This document shows, in pieces, positions 1 to 7,959 of a stretch of DNA of 64,000 bases. A program made the translations under genes and the position numbers. The DNA is from Pararhizobium gei (lineage in GTDB: Bacteria > Pseudomonadota > Alphaproteobacteria > Rhizobiales > Rhizobiaceae). Position 1 is the stretch's first letter; each line of letters begins with the position of its first letter. The notes under the pieces are model-generated. The model did not search any database and had not been told where the DNA came from. It saw only the letters and a list, made by a program, of their open reading frames with translations. The stretch is from positions 1,700,001-1,764,000 of the forward strand of contig NZ_CP119409.1 in assembly GCF_029223885.1 (NCBI RefSeq), written 5' to 3'.

Positions 1-680
1 TCGAGGCCGTGCCTGTCGAGTGTGGCGTTCGCCTGAGCATGAACGGACAATCGCTGACGGCAATTTTCGACCCGGTTAGCCGTCTCGACGTGACGGTCTG
101 GGGAAGCGCTGTCAGTGCCGCCGTGGCGGAGGAGAACGTCAACGATACACTCTCCGGATGGCTCGCCCGCCCGGTCAGGCTCGTCCATATGGATGATGAC
201 GCAACGCGGCTGGTGGGCGAGGAATGGGCCGGGCGGCCGGTGCCGGTCGGCTTTGCCGATGGTTTCCCGATCCTGATCACGGCAACGGCATCCCTTGCCG
301 ATCTGAATGCGACCCTCTCGTCGGCCGGCCAGCAACCCGTCGGCATGGACCGCTTCCGCACCAATATCCTTGTCGATACGGAGGAGCCCTGGGAGGAGGA
401 TTTCTGGGAGAGCATCGACATCGGCGGCATCGTTTTCGATCTCGTCAAGCCCTGCGCGCGCTGCATCATGACCACCCAGGACCAGACGACCGGGGAGCGG
501 ACCGGCGGCAACCCCATCCAGGGACTGGCTGTGAAACGCATGTCGGCCGACCGCCGCGCCTCAGGCGTCATGTTCGGCTGGAATGCCGTCCCACGGGGCG
601 AGGGAACGGTGAGCCTTGGCGACGCGATGAGCATCGTGACGGTGCGGCAGGAGCGCTGGCCAATGAAAATCCGGGGGTGA
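1..680 (+). CDS. MOSC domain protein (5' end cut by window)
   Basis: C-terminal part of a MOSC-domain protein of the MOCO-sulfurase/YcbX-like class, proteins that bind the molybdenum cofactor or transfer sulfur. The reading frame is open to the left edge, so the N-terminal beta-barrel half lies outside; the GTG at 9 is internal and not a credible start. The visible part has the MOSC signatures: FRTNILVD in the middle and KPCARCIMTT with the conserved Cys near the end. YcbX relatives are about 280 residues and 226 codons are visible. It stands alone on the plus strand ahead of an unrelated permease. The substrate cannot be told from sequence. Confidence 0.85.
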   Translation, partial: EAVPVECGVRLSMNGQSLTAIFDPVSRLDVTVWGSAVSAAVAEENVNDTLSGWLARPVRLVHMDDDATRLVGEEWAGRPVPVGFADGFPILITATASLADLNATLSSAGQQPVGMDRFRTNILVDTEEPWEEDFWESIDIGGIVFDLVKPCARCIMTTQDQTTGERTGGNPIQGLAVKRMSADRRASGVMFGWNAVPRGEGTVSLGDAMSIVTVRQERWPMKIRG

Positions 681-860
681 GGGGCGATCCCGGCGATTGG
701 GGCGGCCAAGAAGCACAGCCAACCAAACCCGCATAAGGCGCTGCGGAGCGGTGATTACCTCCCGCATAGATCAATTCGCTTGATCGCCGCGTCATTTTAT
801 TTGGCTTTTTTTGCGCAGTGTCGGAGCGTAAGGTCACGATCTCAGTATTCGGAGACCATC

Positions 861-2102
861 ATGTCTGCTGTTCCCCAATCCACACTTCGCGAGTCGGCTG
901 TCAGCCCCGGTTTGCCCTGGCTGATCATTATCGCCGGCTCGCTGATTGCCGTGCTGACCTTCGGGCCACGTTCGGCCATGGGGTTCTTCCAGCTTCCGAT
1001 GCTGGCCGATACCGGCTGGGACCGCACGACCTTCGGGCTTGCCATGGCCTTCCAGAATCTGGCCTGGGGTGTCAGCCAGCCGTTCTTCGGGGCGATTGCC
1101 GATAAGTATGGCTCCTGGCGGGTGCTTGCCTTTTCCGGTCTTGTCTATTCTGGCGGCCTGATCCTCATGGCCCATGCCGATGCGCCGATCTGGCTGCATA
1201 TCGGCGGCGGCGTCATGGTCGGCCTTGGTGTCGGCGCCGGTTCCTTCGGTATTCTGCTGTCGGCCTTTGCCCGCAACGTGACGCCGCAACAGCGTTCCAT
1301 GGCCTTTGGCATCTGCACAGCCGCGGGTTCGGCCGGCATGTTCCTGTTCGCGCCGCTGAGCCAAGGACTGATCTCGGCGTATGGCTGGTCAGACAGCCTC
1401 GTCTATATGGGCATTCTGATGCTGCTGGTGCCGCTGTTCGCTATCCCGCTTCGGGGCAATTCGTCCTCCGGCAGCCAGAAGGAAGCGCTCTACAAGCAGT
1501 CTATCGGTGAAGCGCTGAAGGAGGCGCTCGGCCACAAGAGCTACCTGCTTCTGGTCACAGGCTTCTTTGTCTGCGGCTATCAGGTCGCCTTCATCACGGC
1601 GCATTTTCCGGCCTATATCGGCGATATCGGCATTGATGCGCGTTATGCGGTGATCGCGCTGGCGCTGATCGGTTTCTTTAACATCATCGGTTCGCTCGCG
1701 GCCGGCGTCATCGGCCAGCGATATTCGAAGCCCTATTTCCTGGCCTATATCTATATCGGCCGCTCGATCGTTGTTTCGGCCTTCCTGCTTCTGCCACAGT
1801 CGCCCACCTCGGTGATCATCTTTGCCGCTGTGATGGGTTTGCTCTGGCTGTCCACGGTGCCGCCGACCAATGCCCTGGTCGCCATCATGTTCGGCACCCG
1901 GCATCTCGGCCTTCTGGGTGGCGTCGTCTTCCTGTCGCACCAGGTCGGGTCGTTCCTGGGCGTCTGGATGGGCGGCTATCTGTACGACCGTTTCGGCTCC
2001 TACGATCCGGTCTGGTGGCTTGGCGTTGTGCTCGGCCTGTTCGCCGCCGTCGTGCATTGGCCCATCCAGGAAAAACCGGTCGCCCGGCCTGTCGCCGCTT
2101 GA
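861..2102 (+). CDS. MFS transporter, 12-TM permease
   Basis: A 413-residue major facilitator superfamily permease of the inner membrane. It shows twelve hydrophobic segments in two halves, with a motif-A-like loop GAIADKYGSWRV after the second helix (about residues 77-88). The start chosen is the ATG at 861, preceded by GGAGACC at a good distance; the frame is open further upstream to a TTG at 780, but those codons have no membrane or family character. No regulator or catabolic gene adjoins it, so the substrate is unknown. The overall form resembles the oxalate/formate-antiporter-like or cyanate-like MFS groups, which is only a general resemblance. Confidence 0.85.
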   Translation: MSAVPQSTLRESAVSPGLPWLIIIAGSLIAVLTFGPRSAMGFFQLPMLADTGWDRTTFGLAMAFQNLAWGVSQPFFGAIADKYGSWRVLAFSGLVYSGGLILMAHADAPIWLHIGGGVMVGLGVGAGSFGILLSAFARNVTPQQRSMAFGICTAAGSAGMFLFAPLSQGLISAYGWSDSLVYMGILMLLVPLFAIPLRGNSSSGSQKEALYKQSIGEALKEALGHKSYLLLVTGFFVCGYQVAFITAHFPAYIGDIGIDARYAVIALALIGFFNIIGSLAAGVIGQRYSKPYFLAYIYIGRSIVVSAFLLLPQSPTSVIIFAAVMGLLWLSTVPPTNALVAIMFGTRHLGLLGGVVFLSHQVGSFLGVWMGGYLYDRFGSYDPVWWLGVVLGLFAAVVHWPIQEKPVARPVAA

Positions 2103-2220
2103 CGGATGATCCCGAAGTATCACGCGAAAGCAGCGGGAGTCATTGGGATGCCGGCTCCCGCGAAAATCACTGTCACCCTCCGGCACCCGACATAGGCTCT
2201 GATGTCGCTCAGCGTCTCGA

Positions 2221-2451
2221 CTACAGTCTTGATTCGCTTTTCACTTGCTGCTGCCGTTTCCACTCATCGGCAACGTCACCCATGGTCTTGGGCCGTCCAT
2301 CCTTTATCCACGCCATGAACGGCCTGTCGAAGGCAAAGCCCTCGCCGCATTGCGACATGAGAAAGCGGCGGACATTCTGCGTGTTTCTGTAGGATGCGGT
2401 GATCGGCGTCGTGCGGTCGATCGGGTCGGTATGCCAGTCGAAATTTTTCAC
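2221..2451 (-). CDS. DUF6434 domain protein
   Basis: A 76-residue protein matching my memory of DUF6434: it begins VKNFDWHTDPIDRTTPIT, continues YRNTQNVRRF and ends with a stretch resembling FMAWIKDGRPKTMGDVADEWKR. The role is unknown. The start is a GTG at 2451 with AGGAAATCTC directly before it; the longer upstream frame reads as Arg-rich nonsense. It follows the small Cys-containing gene (stop at 2460) by about 8 bases on the same strand, so the two probably share a transcript. A SAP-like nucleic-acid-binding role has been suggested for relatives, but nothing in this sequence proves it. Confidence 0.7.
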   Translation of the reverse strand: MKNFDWHTDPIDRTTPITASYRNTQNVRRFLMSQCGEGFAFDRPFMAWIKDGRPKTMGDVADEWKRQQQVKSESRL

Positions 2452-2459
2452 GAGATTTC

Positions 2460-2693
2460 CTACGGCTGAAGGACGAAGGGGCAGACCGCCCGGGGATCGA
2501 CAGTGAGCGTCCTGCCGCAATCGTAGCGGCAGGTTTTGAACGGGCCGCCCGCCTCGTCGCCGGTCAACGTGCATGCCATGGTCGCCCGAGGCTCGCCCGT
2601 ACCGCCCTTGTTTCCGAAATAGTCAGGAATGGCCGGCCTCTCCTGCGGTGGCAAGAGGAGAGAGCCGGCAAGAATGAGAATGGTCACTGTCAT
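2460..2693 (-). CDS. small Cys-containing putative exported protein
   Basis: A 77-residue protein not recognised as a known family. It opens with a short hydrophobic stretch (TVTILILAGSLLL) that could be a signal or anchor segment, followed by a polar region with four cysteines (MAC, KTC, YDC, VCP), a pattern compatible with two disulfides outside the cytoplasm. The start is uncertain: ATG at 2693 is used here, and a GTG at 2735 would add 14 polar residues. Neither has a strong ribosome binding site. It sits just upstream of the DUF6434 gene, and the pair separates the MFS gene from sodC. Confidence 0.5.
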   Translation of the reverse strand: MTVTILILAGSLLLPPQERPAIPDYFGNKGGTGEPRATMACTLTGDEAGGPFKTCRYDCGRTLTVDPRAVCPFVLQP

Positions 2694-2824
2694 TGCGGTG
2701 TCTTTCGCGTCTTTGAGCCGCAGCGATTTCGTCACGTCGATTTGTCTGACTGCCCGCCGTTATTTCGGAACCGGCTGCGGGCATGGCACGTTCCGTCAGA
2801 ATACAGAAATCTGGAGGTAAGTTC

Positions 2825-3337
2825 GTGAAACATCATTTAATTCTGGCGACAGCATTCCTGATGACGGCAAGCGCCGTGGCCGCGCAGTCGTCTTCGCAGA
2901 CCGCCACTGCGAATTTCGTCGGCAAGGACGGCAAGGAAGCCGGCCGCGCGACATTGACCTCGGCAAAGAACGGCGTGTTCATGGAGGTCGAAGTAACGGG
3001 GCTTCCGGCTGGAACATGGGTCGCTTTCCATGTTCATGAAACCGGTAGATGCGATGCCGAGCACAAACACGAATCGGCCGGAGGACATTTCAATCCCGGC
3101 AAGACCGAGCATGGCTTTCTCGCAGCCAACGGTCCGCATGCCGGTGACATGCCGAATCAATATGTCGGCGCGGACGGTATGATGCGGGGCCAGGTTTTCA
3201 ACACCATGGTCGTTCTCGACAATTCCGAAAACGGTATTCGCGGCAGAGCCTTGATGGTTCACGCCAAGCCGGACGATAATCGCAGTCAACCTTCGGGGGA
3301 TGCTGGCGAGAGGCTGGCCTGCGCCGTCATCGAGTAG
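2825..3337 (+). CDS. sodC: Superoxide dismutase [Cu-Zn], periplasmic
   Basis: Dismutates superoxide in the periplasm. The 170-residue product has a signal peptide ending at AVAAQ (about residue 20) and the expected ligands: H69 and H71 (FHVHETG) and H146 for copper, H88 bridging, H96, H105 and D108 for zinc. C76 and C166 can form the conserved disulfide, with LACAVIE at the C-terminus. The start is a GTG at 2825, eight bases after GGAGGTAA, and it gives a clean signal peptide; an upstream ATG-like extension from 2783 would bury that signal. It is monocistronic, converging on mscS with a shared terminator hairpin between them. Confidence 0.95.
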   Translation: MKHHLILATAFLMTASAVAAQSSSQTATANFVGKDGKEAGRATLTSAKNGVFMEVEVTGLPAGTWVAFHVHETGRCDAEHKHESAGGHFNPGKTEHGFLAANGPHAGDMPNQYVGADGMMRGQVFNTMVVLDNSENGIRGRALMVHAKPDDNRSQPSGDAGERLACAVIE

Positions 3338-3359
3338 GCGTTGTGAGACTGCCTTAAAT

Positions 3360-3392
3360 CGAAGAGCCGGCTACTGGGTAGCCGGCTCTTCG
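3360..3392. terminator. bidirectional terminator between sodC and mscS
   Basis: A perfect 15-bp stem (CGAAGAGCCGGCTAC paired with its complement) closed by a TGG loop. It lies after sodC and includes the last codons and stop codon of the convergent mscS gene (stop at 3371-3373). The stem is very stable but no long T tract follows on either side. Confidence 0.75.
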
Positions 3393-4201
3393 TTGGCTTC
3401 TGGAGCCGGCGGCAGGTAGAACATGGACTTGGCAGCCCGCAACATCTCCCGTGTGGTTGCCCACCACCTGTTTGTCGTGACCCAGTAGCGTAGCGTCAGG
3501 ACTGTCTCGTCTTTCGTCAGATCGGCGATGAAGGTTGTGGGTGGGGGCGAGGTCTCGACGGCCGGGTTGCTCCTCGCCAGATCCATCAGCGTCGCCTGGG
3601 CCGCATCAATATCCTGATCATGGCCAAGGCTGACGGTCAGGTCATGGCGGCGTAGTCGCTCCCGGCTGAAATTTGTGACTGGCACATTCCAGAGCGTCGA
3701 GTTCGGCGCCAGGCGATACAGGCCGTCGCCGGTGCGAAGCTCGGTCGCAAACAGGCCGATCTCTGTCACCGTGCCGCTGACGGAGGATGTTTCGATCGAC
3801 TCGCCGACCCGGAAAGGACGCAGCACCAGCAGCATGATTCCGGCGGCGATATTTTGCAGCGTGCCTTGAAGCGCAAGACCGATGGCGAGACCTGCAGCAC
3901 CCAATGTGGCAATGATGGATGCGGTCTGGACGCCGAATTGCCCCAGCACGGTAATGAACACCAGAAGCATCAATGCATAGCGGATGATGTTGGAGAAAAA
4001 GCGCGCCAGCGTCTCATCGATGCCTCTGACACGGGATAGCCCGGCATAGGCCCAGTTGTGCAGCATTCTGGAAATCACCCAGCCGGCAAGCAGCAGGATG
4101 AGCGCCCCGATTACAGAGAAGGAATACTGCACGGCGAGCGCACTTGCCTGGCTGAGGGCCGTGCGCGTGGCGATGACGACGTCTGTAGCCTGTTGTTCCA
4201 T
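3371..4201 (-). CDS. Mechanosensitive ion channel, MscS family
   Basis: A small-conductance mechanosensitive channel that would release solutes on hypo-osmotic shock. The 276-residue length is that of minimal MscS proteins. It has three hydrophobic helices (about residues 25-50, 72-92 and 95-130); the third carries the Gly/Ala-rich pore pattern GAAGLAIGLALQGTLQN typical of TM3, followed by a beta domain (FRVGESIETSSVSGTVTEIG). The start ATG at 4201 is preceded by AAGGAAAGGCATA. It is monocistronic. Its 3' end lies inside the hairpin shared with sodC. The ion preference cannot be inferred. Confidence 0.92.
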   Translation of the reverse strand: MEQQATDVVIATRTALSQASALAVQYSFSVIGALILLLAGWVISRMLHNWAYAGLSRVRGIDETLARFFSNIIRYALMLLVFITVLGQFGVQTASIIATLGAAGLAIGLALQGTLQNIAAGIMLLVLRPFRVGESIETSSVSGTVTEIGLFATELRTGDGLYRLAPNSTLWNVPVTNFSRERLRRHDLTVSLGHDQDIDAAQATLMDLARSNPAVETSPPPTTFIADLTKDETVLTLRYWVTTNRWWATTREMLRAAKSMFYLPPAPEANEEPATQ

Positions 4202-4326
4202 TATGCCTTTCCTTGTTCCGTGGCAGGGAAAATGGAGCAGCGGATAACCCAGTCAACCCCGAAGGACCGAAGGCAAAGCACTTCTGCCTGCATCGACGGA
4301 GGCACCCTGCTGAGGAGAAAAGGATG

Positions 4327-4866
4327 TCAGCCGGTATGAACGAGGGGTTCCGGACGCAGGGAGAATGCGAAGGGCGCATTGCCATCGGTGTCCGCGCCGC
4401 GACCAATTGCCTTGATCGCCGCCCTGAGCCGTCCGCCGCGCGACAGGAGATTGTCGCCGATGTCGATCAGCCGCGCATTCGGCGTGACATAGGCCGATGC
4501 AGTTCTGAGCCGCCTCGCGAGCTCAACCTCGTCCTGATCCGGTTCGACGGCGAGGGTCGCAATCAGCGCTGCGGCAGGGGAGCGCGAAACGCCCATCCAG
4601 CAATGGATCAGAAGGGGCGCAGTGCCATCCCACTGCCGCGCAAAGCCGATGATATCGGTAACATGCGCTTCCTGCGGCGCCACCAGGCCGTCGCGGCCGG
4701 GAAAGCTGATATCGTTCATGCCGAGCAGCAGATGCCGCAGTGGATCGATAACGGCTGGGCGGTGAAAATTCTGCTCCTTGGCGAGAAGGCTGATCATCTC
4801 CCGGCATCGGTGCCGGACGGCCATTTCGGCGATACGCGAAAGCGGAGAAACAACGATCTGCGCCAT
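4327..4866 (-). CDS. Tyrosine/dual-specificity phosphatase-like protein
   Basis: A 179-residue protein with the cysteine phosphatase P-loop HCWMGVSRS (C89 nucleophile, R95), followed by PAAALIA as in dual-specificity phosphatases. An Asp-containing loop (NDISFPGRDG) upstream may hold the general acid. Its start ATG overlaps the stop of the HD nucleotidase gene in the form TGATG, so translation is probably coupled. Rhizobial genomes often carry this protein next to the HD gene. The substrate is unknown; protein phosphotyrosine or a small phosphoester are both possible. Confidence 0.8.
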   Translation of the reverse strand: MAQIVVSPLSRIAEMAVRHRCREMISLLAKEQNFHRPAVIDPLRHLLLGMNDISFPGRDGLVAPQEAHVTDIIGFARQWDGTAPLLIHCWMGVSRSPAAALIATLAVEPDQDEVELARRLRTASAYVTPNARLIDIGDNLLSRGGRLRAAIKAIGRGADTDGNAPFAFSLRPEPLVHTG

Positions 4867-5471
4867 CAGAGGGGCGTCCCGGCTTGCGACCGTTGCGCTT
4901 CGATCGACAGAAACCGTTCGGCGAACCGTTTCTGCGCTTCGATGGCTGGCAGGGGGTCGATCGGGATCATCTCACGGGTAATGCCACGCGGCTGGCCGAA
5001 GAGTTTTTGCGCTTCGCCCAGCGAAAAGCCGGCAAGCACCGTGGCCTCGAAAAAGGCGGCGATCTGGTCAGCCTTTTTAATCCGGGCCTTCAGCGCGGCC
5101 GGCGTCGCGGCAGGCAGGCCGAAGCGCAGATGGATCGCACCTTCCAGCCGCTTCTCGACCAATTTATATCCGCCACCGACCACCGCCTTGAACGGCGAAA
5201 TCATGTCGCCGATCACATATTCCGGCGCGTCATGGAGCAGGGCGACTTGGCACTCGTCCGGCGTGGCGGAAAATTGTCTGCGAAAAATTTCCTCGACCAC
5301 GAGGCTGTGCTGGGCGACGGAAAACGCATGGTCACCGTTCGTCTGGCCGTTCCATCGGGCAACGCGCGCCAAACCATGGGCGATGTCTGACAGTTCGACG
5401 TCGAGCGGCGAGGGGTCGAGCAGATCCAGACGCCGCCCGGAAAGCATGCGCTGCCAGGCGCGGGCAGACAT
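4866..5471 (-). CDS. HD-domain 5'-nucleotidase, YfbR-like
   Basis: A 201-residue HD-superfamily phosphohydrolase. It has the metal-binding pattern of YfbR/5'-deoxynucleotidases: H in HAFSVAQHS, the HD pair in LLHDAPEY, and a later Asp in KKADQIAAF. Relatives hydrolyse deoxynucleoside 5'-monophosphates. The start ATG at 5471 overlaps the ygfZ stop as TGATG, and the gene's own stop overlaps the next start in the same way, so ygfZ, this gene and the phosphatase form one coupled run. The longer frame upstream lies inside ygfZ and is not used. Confidence 0.82.
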   Translation of the reverse strand: MSARAWQRMLSGRRLDLLDPSPLDVELSDIAHGLARVARWNGQTNGDHAFSVAQHSLVVEEIFRRQFSATPDECQVALLHDAPEYVIGDMISPFKAVVGGGYKLVEKRLEGAIHLRFGLPAATPAALKARIKKADQIAAFFEATVLAGFSLGEAQKLFGQPRGITREMIPIDPLPAIEAQKRFAERFLSIEAQRSQAGTPL

Positions 5472-6310
5472 CAGGCGCTCGCCTCGTCGGTCTCGGCCGG
5501 AAAACTCAGTCCGCTCCACGCCGGGAGGGCGAGGTTTACGCAGACGTCACCCGCAAGAATCATCTGTCCGGCGGCAATAGCCTCGCCGGCCTTGTCGATT
5601 CGCACAATGGCAAGCCCCGACCTGCCGATCACGCTGCCGAGCACGCCGATCGGCCGGCCGTTTGCCGTCAGTGGCGCTCCGCTTTCAGGCAGAGCGGCTT
5701 GCGCCGATACGAGCATGACGCGGCGGCGGGCCGTGCCGCGGTGCTGCATCCGCGACACCACCTCCTGGCCGACATAGCAGCCTTTCTTGAAGGAGAGACC
5801 GCCGTTCCTGTCCATCAGCACGTCATGCGGAAATGCATCCTGAAGCGCATAGTCTGCACCGGACACGGCAATACCGCTTTCTATCCGCAACCGCTCGTAC
5901 CGGTCCATGTCGGCTGCGTCGGCGGCCAGTCCGTAGACACGGAAAACATCATGTCCCGCCAGGGCGAACCGGACATCCCGGTAGCCGCCAGTCACCGTCT
6001 CAAAGCTGAGCGCAACAGCCGCAGGCAGGGTCAGTGCCAGCGCGACAGACGCGCGCAGCTTGTACATGGTCAGCCGCTTCAGCAGAGCATCGCCCTGTTC
6101 CGCACCTGTTTCAAAACGGATCGCATCGCCATCCCGGGATACCATGAAGTCGAACAGAATTTTGCCCTGCGGCGTCAGAAGCGCGCCAGGGACTGCCTCG
6201 TTGTCTTGCAACTTTTCAAGATCGGTGGTGATTAATGCCTGAAGAAAATCCTGCGCGTCCTCTCCGGACACGGAAATAACGGCGCGATCGGGAAGGGCAA
6301 TGGGCTGCAT
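5471..6310 (-). CDS. ygfZ: Folate-binding YgfZ/IBA57-like protein
   Basis: A tetrahydrofolate-dependent protein of the aminomethyltransferase (GcvT) fold that helps maintain iron-sulfur enzymes such as MiaB-type radical SAM proteins. The 279-residue product carries the family hallmark KGCYVGQE with the conserved Cys, followed by VVSRMQHRG. The N-terminus (ISVSGEDAQDFLQALITTDL) matches the family start, supporting the ATG at 6310 over the open frame further upstream. It heads the coupled three-gene run with the HD nucleotidase and the phosphatase. Confidence 0.93.
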   Translation of the reverse strand: MQPIALPDRAVISVSGEDAQDFLQALITTDLEKLQDNEAVPGALLTPQGKILFDFMVSRDGDAIRFETGAEQGDALLKRLTMYKLRASVALALTLPAAVALSFETVTGGYRDVRFALAGHDVFRVYGLAADAADMDRYERLRIESGIAVSGADYALQDAFPHDVLMDRNGGLSFKKGCYVGQEVVSRMQHRGTARRRVMLVSAQAALPESGAPLTANGRPIGVLGSVIGRSGLAIVRIDKAGEAIAAGQMILAGDVCVNLALPAWSGLSFPAETDEASA

Positions 6311-6381
6311 CGGGCTGGTCCTGTTCGTCAAAGAAAACAGGTAGGATGTCGAGCCGGACGGGGCAAGCGCTAAGCGCCGTC

Positions 6382-7125
6382 TCAGTCGCCGGCGATGAAA
6401 AATTTCCACTCGCCATCCGGCGTTATGCCGACGCGGTAGAAATTGTAATTGCCGCCCTCTTCCATGCCCGCCACATCGCCAGCTGTCACCAGCCGGAATA
6501 GATCCACCTTTTCAGGCGGCGTCAGCGAGCCGAGGGATTTTTCGGTAAAATAGGGCCAGACATAGGCTGCGTCCGGCGTGTCCTTGTCGACCAGAACGAA
6601 GCCTGTGGAGAGCACATCGAGGAGAATGGCGAGGATTTCGATGCCGTCCTGGTCGCCGGATAACTCTTTCAGGACTTCGATCGGATCCCGGTCGTTTTCG
6701 GCGATCTGCGTCTGCGTGGGGCCTTTGCCGAGCAGCGGGCGCAGCCGCTCGATATCCCCCGACGCAGCCGCCTCGACGATCAACGCGCGCATGCGGGCAA
6801 CGGGCTCGGGAATTTTGGAGACGTCGGAGAGAACCTCGACAGGGGCGGCGGGCACTGTGGTCTGCGGGTCGTCACGACTGTCCGGATCTTGCCTGTTGAC
6901 CAGAGGGTCGGGCATCGGGATCTGCATCGGGCCACGATCCGCCGGTGCCTCTTCCTCCGGCGTTTCTTCCGTCTGGCCGTCCTGCTGGGTCTGGCCGGGG
7001 ATCTGCTTGAGCTCGCTCAGCGCAAATGCCGCGTGTGAACCGGAGCCTGACAGGATAAGCGCCGACAGAAGAAGCGCAGAAAAGCGAGCCTTGGCTGGCC
7101 GATTTGCTGACATCTGGCGGGTCAT
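6382..7125 (-). CDS. conserved hypothetical exported protein
   Basis: A 247-residue protein of unknown function. It begins with a Sec-type signal (Arg/Lys-rich start, then ALLLSALILSGSGSHAAFA, cleavage near residue 35), then an acidic Pro/Glu/Gln-rich linker (about residues 40-95) and a compact domain starting near VEVLSDVSKIPEPV. The C-terminal half looks globular, ending YRVGITPDGEWKFFIAGD. Proteins of this shape recur in rhizobia as hypothetical proteins. The start ATG at 7125 is chosen for the signal peptide; the open frame upstream overlaps the next gene. It follows the 89-codon gene by 14 bases and is probably cotranscribed with it. Confidence 0.75.
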   Translation of the reverse strand: MTRQMSANRPAKARFSALLLSALILSGSGSHAAFALSELKQIPGQTQQDGQTEETPEEEAPADRGPMQIPMPDPLVNRQDPDSRDDPQTTVPAAPVEVLSDVSKIPEPVARMRALIVEAAASGDIERLRPLLGKGPTQTQIAENDRDPIEVLKELSGDQDGIEILAILLDVLSTGFVLVDKDTPDAAYVWPYFTEKSLGSLTPPEKVDLFRLVTAGDVAGMEEGGNYNFYRVGITPDGEWKFFIAGD

Positions 7126-7139
7126 GACGGCCTCGAAAC

Positions 7140-7409
7140 CTACTGCAGCCTGCGTTCGGGCGAAAATTCTCCAGCCAGCATACGATCGCGCAAGGAATTC
7201 AACATGGCTTCGGCACCATCTTCGCCATGCAGCCGGATCGTCTCGCGCATTGCAAGCGCAATGGCTGCGTCGGCGATGATTTCGGGCTCGATGCCGTCGG
7301 CCATGCCGTCGGCCCAAGCTTCATTCTGGTGTTCCAAGGCTGCCTGCATCTTCTCATGAACAATCATGTCGTCGATGTCATTCAGACTGGGTTCCATCAT
7401 TCGTTCCAT
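7140..7409 (-). CDS. conserved hypothetical protein (small, acidic)
   Basis: An 89-residue acidic, helical protein (starts MERMMEPSLNDIDDMIVHEK) with no recognised domain and no signal peptide, so probably cytoplasmic. The start may be any of three nearby ATG codons at 7409, 7397 or 7394; the farthest is listed. It lies immediately before the exported hypothetical gene at 6382-7125 with a 14-base gap. Codon use is normal for the window. No function is proposed. Confidence 0.65.
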   Translation of the reverse strand: MERMMEPSLNDIDDMIVHEKMQAALEHQNEAWADGMADGIEPEIIADAAIALAMRETIRLHGEDGAEAMLNSLRDRMLAGEFSPERRLQ

Positions 7410-7536
7410 GCCGTTTCACACTCGTTACTTGGTGCCAGACTCAACGCGCAGCACCACTTCTTACCACGGTCTTAACAAACTTAGCAGCCTTTTCCCAAAA
7501 CGACACGGGCTCGTGGGAAAAGAGGTTAATTTCTCC

Positions 7537-7959
7537 CTAATTTCCGAAACGGGCGGTTATTTCTGAAACAAGTGTTGCTCCTTCGGCACGGTACCGCTGC
7601 TCGGCGACCGTGGCCGATGGCGTGCAGGCCGTATAGACGCTGGCGAATGCCCGATATCCGCGGTTGAAGGCCGCCGTCAGCCGTGCGCGCCGTTCAGCCT
7701 CTCCGGCAGCCTCCCTGTCAAGAAGATCCTGCATCGACTGACGCCAGCTCTCGGCCGCACCGTCTTTGCACAAGGTGCGCAAATAATGGACGGAGCCCAG
7801 TATTTCCGACAGCCGCAGAAGCCGCGCATCATAGGGCGCAGGCTTTTTCACCTCCGCCTCCGGGGCAGACACGGCCGGTGTCTCTTGCGCCTGGGCGCCG
7901 CCGGAGAGGCCGGCAAGCGCTGCGAGAATAAGAAATGTTCGAAGACAAGGACCGGTCAT
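7537..7959 (-). CDS. TIGR02301 family exported protein
   Basis: A 140-residue protein that fits the TIGR02301 family of Rhizobiales. It has a signal peptide (LRTFLILAALAGLSGGAQAQ, cleaved near residue 24), a Pro/Glu linker, then the family core: LRLSEILGSVHYLRTLC with its invariant Cys, a RQSMQDLLDRE helix and AFNRGYRAFASVYTACTPSA with the second Cys, which may pair with the first in the periplasm. Function is unknown. Its start ATG overlaps the end of the Nudix gene by four bases (ATGA), so the two are translationally coupled. Confidence 0.85.
   Translation of the reverse strand: MTGPCLRTFLILAALAGLSGGAQAQETPAVSAPEAEVKKPAPYDARLLRLSEILGSVHYLRTLCKDGAAESWRQSMQDLLDREAAGEAERRARLTAAFNRGYRAFASVYTACTPSATVAEQRYRAEGATLVSEITARFGN

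Noticed and set aside
2103..2220. GCGGGAG/CTCCCGC stem after the MFS gene
   Set aside because: A 7-bp stem with a large loop and no T tract; too weak to call a terminator.
4213..5580. 455-codon plus-strand frame
   Set aside because: Lies opposite the phosphatase and HD nucleotidase genes, whose motifs are clear.
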